From Mycolicibacterium setense (lineage in GTDB: Bacteria; Actinomycetota; Actinomycetes; Mycobacteriales; Mycobacteriaceae): DNA of 64,000 nucleotides. The translations under genes were made by a program, and so were the position numbers. The stretch spans positions 496,001-560,000 of the forward strand of contig NZ_JTJW01000008.1 of assembly GCF_000805385.1 (NCBI RefSeq), given 5' to 3'. Shown piece by piece: positions 34,935 to 45,060 of this stretch (the stretch's first letter is position 1; every line of letters starts with the position of its first letter). The notes beneath the pieces are model-generated. The model was not told the origin of the DNA, made no database searches, and saw only the letters and a list, made by a program, of their open reading frames with translations.

Positions 34935-36349
34935 TGCGGGTCCCGTCCGAACAGGGTCCGGGCCGCGCCGGCGGTCACCACCGAACCGGTGATCACCATG
35001 CCTGCCCCGGACAGTCCTTCGTCTTCCCCGGATTCTTCGACCAGGGCGGTGGCGGTTTCGATGGCATCAGGCAGCGTCATGGCGGTGATCACCCGATCCT
35101 GTCCGAAGCGCTCCTCGGCGAGCGAGGCCAGCGTTTCGACCTCCATCGCACGGGGTGAACCGTTGTGGGTCACCACGATCTGGTCGAACACAGGCTCCAG
35201 CGCGTTGAGGATGCCTCCGACGTCCTTGTCCCCCATCACCGACACCACCCCGACCAAAAAGCGGAAGTCGAACTCCTGCTGCAGAGTCTGCGCCAATGCC
35301 GCGGCACCGGCGGGATTGTGCGCCGCGTCGATGAAAACCGTTGGTGCGCTACGCATCCGTTCCATACGGCCGGGGCTCTGCACCGACGCGAAGCCGGCCC
35401 GAACCGCATCTACGTCCAGCTGGCGGTCCGCACCCGCACCGAAGAACGCCTCGACCGCCGCCAACGCGAGCACTGCGTTGTGGGCCTGATGCTCGCCGTG
35501 CAGCGGCAGGAAGATGTCCGAATACACACCGCCAAGGCCCTGCAACTCCAGCAACTGCCCGCCGATCGCGACCTGCCTGCTGAGCACCGCGAACTCGGAA
35601 TCCTCACGGGCCACGGCCGCATCGGCGCGCACCGCCTCTTCCAGCAGCACCTCCATGGCCTCGGGAACCTGCTTGCCGATGACGGCAACGGTGGAGGTGT
35701 CCACTTCCAGAGGCACCGGGTCTTCGGGTTGGCGGGTGATGATGCCGGCCTTCTCCCCCGCGATCGCGGAGATGGTGTCCCCCAGGTAGTCGGTGTGGTC
35801 GATGCCGATCGGGGTGATCACCGCGACCGGGGCGTTGACGACGTTGGTGGCATCCCAGCGCCCGCCCATCCCGACCTCGACGACCGCGACGTCGATGGGC
35901 GCGTCGGCGAAGGCCGCGAACGCCATCGCGGTGAGGACCTCGAACTTGCTCATCTTGGGGCCACCGGCAGCTTCGGACTGCTGGTCCACCAGTTGCACGA
36001 ACGGTTCGACCTCGGTGTAGGTGTTCACGTATTGCGCTGGGGTGATGGGCTTTCCGTCGATCGATATGCGTTCGACCGCGGACTGCAGATGGGGGCTGGT
36101 GGTGCGCCCGGTGCGCCGGTGCAGCGCGATCAGCAGCGCGTCGATGATGCGCGCCACCGACGTCTTGCCATTGGTTCCGGCGACATGGATCGACGGGTAG
36201 GCCCGCTGCGGTGATCCCAGCAGCTCCAGCAGGGCGGCGATACGCGCCGTGCTGGGATCCAGCTTGGTCTCGGGCCATCGCTGATCGAGCAGATGCTCGA
36301 CCTGCAGGAGGGCGGCGATCTCGTCCGGGGAAGGAATCGGGTCGGTCAC
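34931..36349 (-). CDS. folC: Folylpolyglutamate synthase / dihydrofolate synthase
   Basis: 472 residues, Mur-ligase fold: P-loop HVAGTNGKTSVARI, then FEVLTAMAFAAFADAPIDVAVVEVGMGGRWDATN and ITPIGIDHTDYLGDT. Adds glutamate to folates. It lies 7 nt downstream of valS, in the valS-folC-DUF4233-ndk order of mycobacteria. Confidence 0.96.
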   Translation of the reverse strand: MTDPIPSPDEIAALLQVEHLLDQRWPETKLDPSTARIAALLELLGSPQRAYPSIHVAGTNGKTSVARIIDALLIALHRRTGRTTSPHLQSAVERISIDGKPITPAQYVNTYTEVEPFVQLVDQQSEAAGGPKMSKFEVLTAMAFAAFADAPIDVAVVEVGMGGRWDATNVVNAPVAVITPIGIDHTDYLGDTISAIAGEKAGIITRQPEDPVPLEVDTSTVAVIGKQVPEAMEVLLEEAVRADAAVAREDSEFAVLSRQVAIGGQLLELQGLGGVYSDIFLPLHGEHQAHNAVLALAAVEAFFGAGADRQLDVDAVRAGFASVQSPGRMERMRSAPTVFIDAAHNPAGAAALAQTLQQEFDFRFLVGVVSVMGDKDVGGILNALEPVFDQIVVTHNGSPRAMEVETLASLAEERFGQDRVITAMTLPDAIETATALVEESGEDEGLSGAGMVITGSVVTAGAARTLFGRDPQ

Positions 36350-36356
36350 CGGATCC

Positions 36357-39011
36357 TCATTCGGCCAGCCCTGCCAGGCGCGCGGTGATCCGCTCGACCT
36401 CTTCGCCGGCCAGCTGCTGACGGCCCCGGATCTTGTCGACGACGTTCTCCGGCGCCTTGGACAGGAACGCCTCGTTACCGAGCTTGGCCGTGGTGGTCGC
36501 CAGTTCCTTCTGCGCGGCGGCCAGATCTTTCTCCAGCCGCCGGCGCTCAGCCGCGACGTCGACGGTGCCCGAGGTGTCCACCTCGACGAGCACCGTGGCC
36601 TGCGTCAGGCGCACCTCGACCGAGGCCGACGGGGTGAACCCGTCAGCGGTATCGGTCAGCCAGGCCAGCGCGGTGACGGCGGGCAGTTGCTCGGTCAGGC
36701 CCGCTTCGGCAATGGCCGACAGCCGCGCCGGGACCCGCTGCCGGTCGGCCAGACCCTGGTCGCTGCGGAAGCGGCGCACCTCGGTGATCAGCTTCTGCAT
36801 GTCGGCAACATGTTGTGCGGCAACGGGATCCAGCGCCAAACCCGTAGCCTGCGGCCACTGCGCGATGACGATCGACTCACCGTCGGTGAGCGTCTTCCAC
36901 AACGTCTCGGTGACGAAGGGCATCACGGGATGCAGCAGCTTGAGCAGCGCGTCGAGTACGGCCGCCAGCACCGCAGTCGTATGGGCGACGCCGTCATTCA
37001 GCTGGACCTTGGCCAACTCGACGTACCAGTCGCAGAACTCGTCCCACGCGAAGTGGTACAGCGATTCGCAGGCCCGGCTGAACTCGTAGCTGTCGAGCGC
37101 GGCATCCACCTCTGCGCGGACCTCTTCGAGCCGACCCAGAATCCAGCGATCGGCGTCGGTCAGCTCGGCGACCTCGGGCAGCGGAGCCGGAGCCGCACCG
37201 TTCATCAGCGCGAAGCGGGTCGCGTTGAACAGCTTGGTCGCGAAGTTTCGCGAGGCCCTGGCGTGGTCCTCGCCGATGGACAGGTCACCGCCGGGGCTCG
37301 CTCCGCGGGCCAGGGTGAACCGCAGGGCGTCCGCCCCGAACTTCTCCACCCAGTCCAGCGGGTCGATGCCGTTGCCCCGCGACTTGCTCATCTTGCGGCC
37401 GAACTCGTCACGGATCAGACCGTGCAGGAAAACGTTTTTGAAAGGAACCTGCGGGCCCCGTGCGCCATCGAACGTGATGGCCGGGTCATCGCCCACGAAG
37501 GTGCCGAACATCATCATCCGCGCCACCCAGAAGAACAGGATGTCGTAGCCGGTGACGAGCACCGAGGTCGGATAGAACTTGGCCAGATCGGGCGTGTGGT
37601 CGGGCCAGCCCATGGTGGAGAACGGCCACAACGCCGAGGAGAACCAGGTATCGAGCACGTCGGGGTCCTGCTCCCAGCCCGCCGGCGGGGTCTCGTCGGG
37701 GCCGACGCACACCGTCTCGCCGTTGGGCCCGTGCCAGATCGGGATGCGGTGGCCCCACCACAGCTGCCGCGAAATGCACCAGTCGTGCATGTTGTCCACC
37801 CAGGCGAACCAGCGCGGCTCCAGGCTCGGCGGGTGAATCACGGTGTCGCCGTTGCGCACCGCATCACCGGCCGCCTTGGCCAGGCCGTCCACCTTGACCC
37901 ACCACTGCAGCGACAGCCGCGGCTCGATGGGCTCGCCGCTGCGCTCGGAGTGTCCGACGCTGTGCAGGTAGGGACGCTTCTCCTCGACGATCCGGCCTTG
38001 TTCGGCCAGTGCTTCGCGCACCTTGACCCGGGCCTCGAACCGGTCCATGCCGTCGAATTGGGTTCCGGTGTCGGCGATCCTGCCCTTGGCATCCATGATC
38101 GTGGGCATCGGCAGCTGGTGACGCAGCCCGATCTCGAAGTCGTTCGGGTCGTGGGCGGGGGTGACTTTGACTGCGCCGGTACCGAATTCGGGGTCGACGT
38201 GCGTGTCGGCCACAATGATCATCCCGTGTTCGACGAACGGGTGCGGCAGGGTCGTCCCGACCAGGTGGCGGTAACGCTCGTCGTCGGGGTGGACCGCGAT
38301 CGCGGTGTCACCGAGCATGGTCTCGACCCGGGTGGTGGCCACGATGATGTGGGGCTCGTCATCGTTCATCGAGCCGTAGCGGAACGAGACCAGCTCCCCC
38401 TCGACGTCTTCGTATTTGACCTCGAGATCGCTGATCGCGGTCTCCAGCACGGGCGACCAGTTGACCAGCCGCTCGGCCTGATAGATCAGCCCGGCGTCGA
38501 ACAGGCGCTTGAAGATGGTGCGGACCGCGCGCGACAGGCCCTCGTCCATGGTGAAGCGGTCGCGGCTCCAGTCCACGCCGTCACCGAGGCGGCGCATCTG
38601 CCCGCCGATGGTGCCGCCGGATTCGCGCTTCCAGTCCCAGACCTTCTCGACGAACAGCTCGCGGCCGAAGTCTTCCTTGGTCTTGCCGTCGACGGCCAGC
38701 TGCTTTTCCACCACGGTCTGGGTGGCGATGCCGGCGTGGTCCATGCCGGGCAGCCACAGCACCTCGAAGCCCTGCATACGGTTGCGCCGGGTGAGGGCGT
38801 CCATGAGTGTGTGGTCGAGCGCGTGGCCCATGTGCAGGCTGCCGGTCACATTGGGCGGCGGCAGCACGATCGAATAGGGCGGCTTTTCGCTGGCCGGATC
38901 GGCGGTGAAGTAGCCGGCATCCACCCAGCCCTGGTACAGGTCGGCCTCTACCGCAGCGGGATCCCAGGATTTGGGGAGGGCATCGGCACGATTGTCTGGG
39001 CTGGGGGTCAC
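36357..39011 (-). CDS. valS: Valyl-tRNA synthetase
   Basis: 884 residues (Rv2448c 876). Class I signatures PPPNVTGSLHMGHAL (HMGH at residues 60-63) and GRKMSKSRGN (about 541). Editing domain between them; C-terminal coiled-coil (AAERRRLEKDLAAAQKELATTTAKL). Confidence 0.98.
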   Translation of the reverse strand: MTPSPDNRADALPKSWDPAAVEADLYQGWVDAGYFTADPASEKPPYSIVLPPPNVTGSLHMGHALDHTLMDALTRRNRMQGFEVLWLPGMDHAGIATQTVVEKQLAVDGKTKEDFGRELFVEKVWDWKRESGGTIGGQMRRLGDGVDWSRDRFTMDEGLSRAVRTIFKRLFDAGLIYQAERLVNWSPVLETAISDLEVKYEDVEGELVSFRYGSMNDDEPHIIVATTRVETMLGDTAIAVHPDDERYRHLVGTTLPHPFVEHGMIIVADTHVDPEFGTGAVKVTPAHDPNDFEIGLRHQLPMPTIMDAKGRIADTGTQFDGMDRFEARVKVREALAEQGRIVEEKRPYLHSVGHSERSGEPIEPRLSLQWWVKVDGLAKAAGDAVRNGDTVIHPPSLEPRWFAWVDNMHDWCISRQLWWGHRIPIWHGPNGETVCVGPDETPPAGWEQDPDVLDTWFSSALWPFSTMGWPDHTPDLAKFYPTSVLVTGYDILFFWVARMMMFGTFVGDDPAITFDGARGPQVPFKNVFLHGLIRDEFGRKMSKSRGNGIDPLDWVEKFGADALRFTLARGASPGGDLSIGEDHARASRNFATKLFNATRFALMNGAAPAPLPEVAELTDADRWILGRLEEVRAEVDAALDSYEFSRACESLYHFAWDEFCDWYVELAKVQLNDGVAHTTAVLAAVLDALLKLLHPVMPFVTETLWKTLTDGESIVIAQWPQATGLALDPVAAQHVADMQKLITEVRRFRSDQGLADRQRVPARLSAIAEAGLTEQLPAVTALAWLTDTADGFTPSASVEVRLTQATVLVEVDTSGTVDVAAERRRLEKDLAAAQKELATTTAKLGNEAFLSKAPENVVDKIRGRQQLAGEEVERITARLAGLAE

Positions 39012-39093
39012 CGAGCCATTCTAAGAAGGACGTGGACGAATACGCGAAAGCCCCCGATGCCCGGTGCGTTCGCTGGGCGTCGGAGGCTGCCGG

Positions 39094-39112
39094 AGGCCGT
39101 CGCGCACGGCCT
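39094..39112 (-). terminator. Hairpin after the DUF937 gene
   Basis: AGGCCGT/ACGGCCT, a perfect 7-bp stem with a 5-nt loop, lies 10 nt past the DUF937 stop and upstream of valS. Confidence 0.4.
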
Positions 39113-39121
39113 GGGATACCG

Positions 39122-39742
39122 CTACTTCTTGCCGCCGAGCAAGCCGCCCAGGATCTCCCCGATGGCGTTGCCCTGGCCACCGCCGCCGCCGAGCACGCTG
39201 CCGAGGATGCTGCCCAGCGGGTTGTTGGCGGCCGCACCGCCACCGGATGCGCCGCCCAGGATGCTGCCGAGGATGTCCCCGAGCCCGCCGCCCCCGGAAG
39301 CCTGCGCCTGGGCCTCGCCCGCGGGCGCGGCGTTCTTCTGGGCAAACTGCTTGCCGATGTAGGCGAGCACGATCGGCGCCAGGATCGGCAGCAGCTGCTT
39401 GATCAGGTTGCTGCCACCGGCGCCGGTACCCGCCAACGCCGACGCGACCTGGTTGCTGTCGTTGCCGCCGAAGATCTTGGACACCATCTGGTTGCCCTCG
39501 TTGGCATCGACCTGATCGACGCTCACCCCACCGTCCAGCAGGCCGCTGGCGCCCTGCGCGGTGACGGTCGACTCAAGATCGCTCGAGTCGATGGTGTCAG
39601 CCTGTACGTTCTCCGCCACACCGCCGACCAGTGCAGGCACCAGGGTCTTGATGGCGGCGTTCACCTCGCCTTCGTCTGCGCCGAGCTTGCTGGCGATATC
39701 CGCCACCGGGATCTGCGCGAAAAGTTCGTCGAGACCGGCCAT
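39122..39742 (-). CDS. DUF937 domain protein
   Basis: 206 residues. The N-terminal helical DUF937 region (LDELFAQIPVADIASKLGADEGEVNAAIKTLVPALVGGV) is followed by a second helical repeat. A C-terminal Gly/Ala/Ser-rich tail has LGSILGG-type repeats (about residues 140-206). No signal peptide. Function unknown; DUF937 proteins have been linked to envelope or biofilm traits in other bacteria. GGTGGGA precedes the ATG. Confidence 0.9.
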   Translation of the reverse strand: MAGLDELFAQIPVADIASKLGADEGEVNAAIKTLVPALVGGVAENVQADTIDSSDLESTVTAQGASGLLDGGVSVDQVDANEGNQMVSKIFGGNDSNQVASALAGTGAGGSNLIKQLLPILAPIVLAYIGKQFAQKNAAPAGEAQAQASGGGGLGDILGSILGGASGGGAAANNPLGSILGSVLGGGGGQGNAIGEILGGLLGGKK

Positions 39743-39857
39743 TGTTCATCCCACCTTCGTTGCTGGCGTACTGAAAGTCCTCGGCAACGACACTAGTCGA
39801 ATGTGATCTTGTCCCACAGGTGTTCGACGCAGGCGGATCCATTCATGTTGCGCCGGC

Positions 39858-41108
39858 TCACCTCAGGGCGGTCGTCCCCAGCGACACCCCGGCAGCCGGT
39901 AGCCGGGTCAGGAGCACGTCGCCCATGGCGGCCACCGGTGTCAGCACTCCACGCCGTTCCGACAACGCATCACGGTCGGTTGCCAGGGCGAGCCCGCACT
40001 CGCCGAGCAACACCGCCGTCGACTTGTATCCCGGATCGCCTTGCTGGGCCATGCTTGTCACGTAGCGGGCACCCGATGTCGTGGTGGTATAGGTCTCCAC
40101 GCGGTAGTGGCCCCGCTCGCGGGCCCGCTCGCTGGGGCCGGTCCCCGGTTTGGGCGCCAACTTGGCGACCAGGCCGCCCGGCAGCCGGTTGAAGTAGCGC
40201 CCACCGATACCGAGTGTGAACGCGTTGGCTCCGGTCACCGCTGCTGCGGCCAAAGGCGCGACAGGCGAGCGCCCCAGACTCATCTGCTCGGCGTACTCGA
40301 AGCGGCGCCCATAGGCATAGCCCAGTAATGCATTGCTGCGCCGCACGATTCGAGTGTTCGGTGCCGCCATCGCAAACGCACCTGTCCAGTAGCCGGCGAG
40401 CTCGGGTGCGATCTCACCGCCGCGGCGCCACCGCACGTCGGGCTGAGCACCCAGTTCGGGCTCGGCCCCGCGGTCGGGGCTCAGGGTGTACGGGTCGTTC
40501 ATCAGAGCCCGCGCTTCCGGATCCGACGACAGCGTGTCGAGCAATTCCAGCATCGAGGCCACGGTGCCGCCCGACACGCCACCGGCGAAACTGCGTACCA
40601 CCAGGTTGGTGTCGCCCAACTCGCCCGTACCGTCGGCGAGGGCCCGCTTGTACAGCGCGTAGACCGTGAGATCGGATGGCACGGAATCGAATCCACACGA
40701 ATGCACGATGCGCGCGCCAGTGTCGACCGCCTGCTTGTGGTGCAGGTCGATGCTGTCGCGGATGAACGTCGTCTCACCGGTCAGGTCGGCGTAGTCGGTG
40801 CCGGCGGCGGCGCAGGCGGCCACCAGCGGCATGCCGTAGCGGGCGTAGGGACCCACCGTGGTGACCACCACCTGCGTGCGCGCGGCCATCGCATCGAGAG
40901 AGTCCTGGGCCGTGGCGTCAGCTGTCACCAGCGGCCACGACTGTGCGGCGGGCCCCAATCCGTCGCGGATCGCCCGCAATCGTTCCTCGGAGCGGCCGGC
41001 CAGAGCTATCCGGGCCTGTCCCCCGGCCCTGGCCAGGTACTCGGCGGTCAGCTTTCCGGCGAAACCCGTGGCGCCGTACAGCACCAGATCAAACTCACGC
41101 TGCGTCAC
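39858..41108 (-). CDS. Saccharopine dehydrogenase-like / trans-acting enoyl reductase family protein
   Basis: 416 residues, homologue of Rv2449c. N-terminal NAD(P) motif FDLVLYGATGFAGKLTAEYLAR; GPYARYGMPLVAACAAAGTDYADLTGE and CGFDSVPSDLTVYALYK are typical of the family that includes the trans-acting enoyl reductase of phthiocerol/glycolipid synthesis (Rv2953). No polyketide synthase is nearby, so the substrate is unclear. GTG start. Confidence 0.88.
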   Translation of the reverse strand: MTQREFDLVLYGATGFAGKLTAEYLARAGGQARIALAGRSEERLRAIRDGLGPAAQSWPLVTADATAQDSLDAMAARTQVVVTTVGPYARYGMPLVAACAAAGTDYADLTGETTFIRDSIDLHHKQAVDTGARIVHSCGFDSVPSDLTVYALYKRALADGTGELGDTNLVVRSFAGGVSGGTVASMLELLDTLSSDPEARALMNDPYTLSPDRGAEPELGAQPDVRWRRGGEIAPELAGYWTGAFAMAAPNTRIVRRSNALLGYAYGRRFEYAEQMSLGRSPVAPLAAAAVTGANAFTLGIGGRYFNRLPGGLVAKLAPKPGTGPSERARERGHYRVETYTTTTSGARYVTSMAQQGDPGYKSTAVLLGECGLALATDRDALSERRGVLTPVAAMGDVLLTRLPAAGVSLGTTALR

Positions 41109-41118
41109 GATCTCGACG

Positions 41119-43086
41119 CTACCCGAGCAGTTCGGGCAGCTGTACGGGTTCGCCGCGCAGGTGATCCCCCAGGAACGCCGTGACCACCTGATACCAGATC
41201 TTGGCGTGCTGGGGAGACAACACCCAGTGGTTCTCCGTCGGGTAATACAGGAACCGGTGCGGGCTTTCGCCGTGCTCGTCGGCCGGTAGCCCCGAGTCGC
41301 TGAGCAGCTCGTACCACAGCCGAAGCGCCTCGCCGATCGGCACGCGATAGTCCTTGTCGCCGTGGATCACCAGCATGGGGGTGGCGATGTCAGCGACGAA
41401 CCGGTGCGGGGAATTGCGCTGGGCCATCTCAGGTGTCATCTCGCGAGCCCACCAGTACGCGCCGTCGGTGGTGGGTCCGAACTGGTCGAGCGCCCACAGA
41501 CTGGCATGCGTGACGATCGCGTCGAACCGGTCGGTGTGTCCGGCGATCCAGTTGGCCATGTAACCGCCGAACGATCCGCCCATCGCAGCGGTTCGTGAGG
41601 CATCGATGCGCGGATGCGCACAGGCGGCGTCGGTCGCGGCCATCAGGTCGGTGTAGGGATCGCCGCCCCAGGAACCCCAACCGCGTGCGATGAAGTCCTG
41701 ACCGTAACCGGTCGACAGTCCCGGATCCGGCATCAGCACGGCATAGCCCTGCGCGGTGAGCAGCCACGGGTTCCACCGCCAGTGCCAGCTGTTCCAGCTG
41801 CCCAACGGCCCGCCGTGAATCCACAACACCAAAGGGGCCTGCCCATCGCCGGCGGGCAGGGTGAGCCAGGAACGGATCGGCGTGCCGTCGGCTGCGGGCG
41901 CGGTCATCTCGGTCAGCGTTCCGGGCAGTTCGGGTTTCTCGACGCAGGGCAACTCCGTGACAGTGCCGTCCGGATCGATCCGGACGGGATGAGGCGGCAC
42001 GGCGTACGAGCTGCGCAGCGCATAGATGATCCCGCCGGGCGCCGGCCGGACATCGCCATAGGTGAAGTCGTCCTCGGTCAACCGGGTTACCGCACCGGAT
42101 ACCGGATCGACGGAGAAGATCGGTCCACGACCTCCGTCATCGGCCGTGACGATCAGCGCCGTCGAATCCGTCGTCCAGGCCACCGACGACGGCCAACGAT
42201 CCCAGTCCGCGGTCAACTCCACCGGATCGTCACCGAACCGCATGCAGCACAGCGTGATCCGCGGCGGGGCGGTCGGTGACGAGTGGGTTTCCCGGGTGAA
42301 GGCCACGGCGCTGCAGTCCGGCGCGATCGCGGGGTGATCGAGATCCACTCCAGGCTCTTGGGCGATGGTGATGCGCTCACCGTTGGCCAGATCGATGCGC
42401 ACGAGGGCCAACCGGACCCCCGCGCCCGGGCCGGGCACCCGCCACGACGTCACAACGAACCTGCCGTCGGCGCTGAGATCGAATGTCGTCTCACGCAAGG
42501 CCGCACCCGGGTCGGCGGTCAGATCCCGTCGCCCATCGGCATCGAAGAGGTGCGGCTGGTCCGGGCCGACGTCGTGATCCCAGTAACGCACCGGGTAGCC
42601 GGTATGCAGGATCGCCGACACTTTGCCGTCCTTGCGGGCCTCACGTCGCGCTTTGTCGTCATCGACTCCGGCCGACGAGGGCAGTAGCGGCGCCGTCACC
42701 ACGACGGCATCGGCGGCCCGGGCGCTTGCCGCACCGGCCACCCCGCCGGGCATCGCCATCACCTCAGATGCCTCGCCGCCGGTGGCGGGTAGCCGCCACA
42801 GCGCCGCGGGCGGTTTGTCCTCGTCGGCACTCGGGCGCACCGCGAGGAACAACACGTCACCGCCGGCGGTGAACACGGGTGCGGACTCCCCTTTCACACC
42901 ACGGGTCAGCCTGCGCGCGGGCATAATTCCGGCGGGGTCCAATTCCCATATGGCGCTGAGGAATTCGGTGCGCTTGTCGTCCAGTGTGCTCAGCGTCGTC
43001 ACCACCCGGGACCCGTCGGGCGACACCGCCAGACCTGACACCCGAGGCACCGCGAGATAGTCGTCGAGATCGTCGAACACCGTCAT
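41119..43086 (-). CDS. S9 family (prolyl oligopeptidase-like) serine peptidase
   Basis: 655 residues. An N-terminal beta-propeller (repeats such as VAWTTDSTALIVTADDGGRG and GGDVLFLAVRPS) is followed by an alpha/beta-hydrolase domain. The Ser is in AAMGGSFGGYMANW (near residue 503), Asp in VIHGDKDYRVP, and His in YPTENHWV. No signal peptide, so cytosolic acylaminoacyl-peptidase-like activity is likely. ATG 43086 gives the conserved start; the frame opens to 43116. Confidence 0.93.
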   Translation of the reverse strand: MTVFDDLDDYLAVPRVSGLAVSPDGSRVVTTLSTLDDKRTEFLSAIWELDPAGIMPARRLTRGVKGESAPVFTAGGDVLFLAVRPSADEDKPPAALWRLPATGGEASEVMAMPGGVAGAASARAADAVVVTAPLLPSSAGVDDDKARREARKDGKVSAILHTGYPVRYWDHDVGPDQPHLFDADGRRDLTADPGAALRETTFDLSADGRFVVTSWRVPGPGAGVRLALVRIDLANGERITIAQEPGVDLDHPAIAPDCSAVAFTRETHSSPTAPPRITLCCMRFGDDPVELTADWDRWPSSVAWTTDSTALIVTADDGGRGPIFSVDPVSGAVTRLTEDDFTYGDVRPAPGGIIYALRSSYAVPPHPVRIDPDGTVTELPCVEKPELPGTLTEMTAPAADGTPIRSWLTLPAGDGQAPLVLWIHGGPLGSWNSWHWRWNPWLLTAQGYAVLMPDPGLSTGYGQDFIARGWGSWGGDPYTDLMAATDAACAHPRIDASRTAAMGGSFGGYMANWIAGHTDRFDAIVTHASLWALDQFGPTTDGAYWWAREMTPEMAQRNSPHRFVADIATPMLVIHGDKDYRVPIGEALRLWYELLSDSGLPADEHGESPHRFLYYPTENHWVLSPQHAKIWYQVVTAFLGDHLRGEPVQLPELLG

Positions 43087-43103
43087 GCTCCCCACCGTAA
43101 CGG

Positions 43104-43138
43104 CGCGGCCCCGCACCGAACTCCGGTGCGGGGCCGCG
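43104..43138 (-). terminator. Strong hairpin terminator of the lipoprotein gene
   Basis: Perfect 15-bp stem (43104-43118 with 43124-43138) and 5-nt loop AACTC, 25 nt past the lipoprotein stop and 18 nt before the S9 peptidase start. No U-tract. It would separate the two transcripts or attenuate read-through into the peptidase gene. Confidence 0.75.
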
Positions 43139-43162
43139 GGCGGGTGGCCTGAACCTGCCGGT

Positions 43163-43774
43163 TCAGACCACCTCGGTGACCTTTCCGGTGGCGTCGGCCC
43201 GCACCTGCTTGCTACTGCGCTCGCCCTGGACGTTGATGAACATGATGATGTTCTCGTCGAAGGGGATGTTGCGCTTGATGCTCACCGTCCCAACCTTGCC
43301 GTCAGGTATTTCGCTTGCCGCGACGGCACCCTCGATGGCCGCGGCGATCGCACTGGTGGGCACGTCGGAGGTGGCGAACAGGTTCTGCTGCAGCGCCTCG
43401 GTGTCCTCGCCGTAGTCGATCGGACGGGATGGCGCGACCGCCCCCGACGTGTAGCTCCATTCGTTGAGCTCGGTCGGGGCCTTCGGGTCGACGGCCTCGA
43501 CCTTGAGCACGCCGGGCGCGATGACGACGTCGACCACCTGCATCGGGTTGGCCCCGACTTTGTCCGCGATTGCCGCATAGGCGTTGTCGAGGCCCTCCGC
43601 GGTGAACAGGTTGCCCGATACCGCTTCGGTGATCTTCTCCGTGCCCGAACTCACCACTTTCTCGGCCGCGCCGGCGGCGGCATCCCTGAGCTCGGTGGCC
43701 TTCGAGCAACCGCTCAGTGCGGATACGGCCAAGGCTGCTGCGCCGAGCGCAACACCCAAGCGGGTGAGTTTCAT
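43163..43774 (-). CDS. Putative lipoprotein
   Basis: 203 residues. Signal peptide with lipobox: KLTRLGVALGAAALAVSALSGCSK, where the Cys would be lipidated. The mature part is hydrophilic and has no named domain I recognise (VGANPMQVVDVVIAPGVLKVEA, PIDYGEDTEALQQNLF). Many mycobacteria have such a protein of unknown function. ATG 43774 is chosen because GGAGAGGA lies just upstream; ATG 43789 would lengthen the signal. Divergent from the monooxygenase gene. Confidence 0.85.
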   Translation of the reverse strand: MKLTRLGVALGAAALAVSALSGCSKATELRDAAAGAAEKVVSSGTEKITEAVSGNLFTAEGLDNAYAAIADKVGANPMQVVDVVIAPGVLKVEAVDPKAPTELNEWSYTSGAVAPSRPIDYGEDTEALQQNLFATSDVPTSAIAAAIEGAVAASEIPDGKVGTVSIKRNIPFDENIIMFINVQGERSSKQVRADATGKVTEVV

Positions 43775-43897
43775 CGGGGTCCTCTCCATCGTTGCATCCC
43801 GGCGATTCGGCACGGGAACCTGTGCAGACACTGTGCAGGCGCTGGAAGGCTACCGATCCCAACTCCGATCATGTGAGTCACCTCGCTCGTGGCCGGT

Positions 43898-43903
43898 TAG
43901 ATT
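43898..43903 (+). promoter_or_regulatory. -10 element for FAD monooxygenase gene, leaderless spacing
   Basis: TAGATT ends 6 nt before the ATG at 43910. There is no ribosome-binding site. Confidence 0.5.
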
Positions 43904-43909
43904 CGAGCG

Positions 43910-45058
43910 ATGGCACAGAACGTCCTGGTCGTCGGCGCGGGCATCACCGGCCTGGCCACCGCAGTCGCATTGCAGCGCCAGGGGTTTGACGTCGCCGTCG
44001 TCGAAACCCGTCCGGACTCCACCACGGGCGCCGGCATCAGCATCTGGCCCAATGCCCTGGCCGCGCTCGACGAGATCGGGCTCGGCGACGCGGTGCGCGG
44101 TTCCGGCGGGCGGGTCACCGCGGGAGCCATGCGCTGGCGCGACGGCACTTGGCTGCGTCGCCCGGCGCCCGACCGGATGGTTCGCGCGCTCGGCGAACCA
44201 CTGGTGGTGATCCGCCGAGCCGCGTTGACCGACATTCTCACCGCAGGGCTACGACCGAACACAGTCGAGTACGGCGTCGCGGTCCAGGCGCTCGACGTCC
44301 ACGACGGTGGGGTGCGTGTGCGGTTGTCGGACGGAACCGTGCGAGAGCCCTCGGCCGTCATCGGCGCCGACGGTGTCGACTCCGTGGTGGCCCGTCACCT
44401 GAATGGACCCCTGCCCCGCCGGTACGCCGGGTACACGGCCTGGCGCGGAGTGGCCGAATGCACCATCGACCCCGAACTCTCGGGCGAGACCATGGGCGCC
44501 GGGATGGAAGCCGGGCATGTGCCGCTCGGTGCCGATCACACCTACTGGTTCGCCACTCAGCGCGCACCGCAGGGCCACACCAACCGCGAGGGGGAGCTGA
44601 GTCACCTGCAGCGAACCTTCGGCACCTGGGCGGAACCGATCCCGACGCTGCTGGCCACGACCGAACCCGATCAGATACTGCGAAACGATCTTTACGACCG
44701 GGCACCGGCTCGCTGCTGGGCGCGGGGACCTGTGGTGATCGCCGGGGACGCCGCGCACCCGATGCGCCCGCATCTGGGCCAGGGCGGCTGTCAGGGGCTG
44801 GAGGACGCCGCCACCCTGGCCGGCCTCGCCGTCCGAGAGCCGGATCTGTCCGCCGCTTTCGCCCGATTCTCCGCCATGCGCCGCAAGCGAGTCATGACCA
44901 TCGTTCGGGAATCACAGTTGATCGGCCGGGTCGTGAATCTGCGGCCGGCGGTGCTCAGCGCTGCCGCCGCGCGGGCGACCGTCGTCGTTCCCGAGTACGT
45001 GTTGACCCGCCACCTGGCCTCGATCGCTGCCCGCGGCGCATTCGCCCCCGTGCGCTGA
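43910..45058 (+). CDS. FAD-dependent monooxygenase (aromatic hydroxylase type)
   Basis: 382 residues. FAD motif VVGAGITGLATAVALQRQGFDVAVVE, the D-G motif VIGADGVDSVVARHL, and the second FAD motif VIAGDAAHPMRPHLGQGGCQGLEDA. Class A flavoprotein monooxygenase, similar to salicylate/6-hydroxynicotinate hydroxylases; the substrate is unknown. Ends 2 nt from the convergent rpf gene. Confidence 0.92.
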   Translation: MAQNVLVVGAGITGLATAVALQRQGFDVAVVETRPDSTTGAGISIWPNALAALDEIGLGDAVRGSGGRVTAGAMRWRDGTWLRRPAPDRMVRALGEPLVVIRRAALTDILTAGLRPNTVEYGVAVQALDVHDGGVRVRLSDGTVREPSAVIGADGVDSVVARHLNGPLPRRYAGYTAWRGVAECTIDPELSGETMGAGMEAGHVPLGADHTYWFATQRAPQGHTNREGELSHLQRTFGTWAEPIPTLLATTEPDQILRNDLYDRAPARCWARGPVVIAGDAAHPMRPHLGQGGCQGLEDAATLAGLAVREPDLSAAFARFSAMRRKRVMTIVRESQLIGRVVNLRPAVLSAAAARATVVVPEYVLTRHLASIAARGAFAPVR

Positions 45059-45060
45059 GC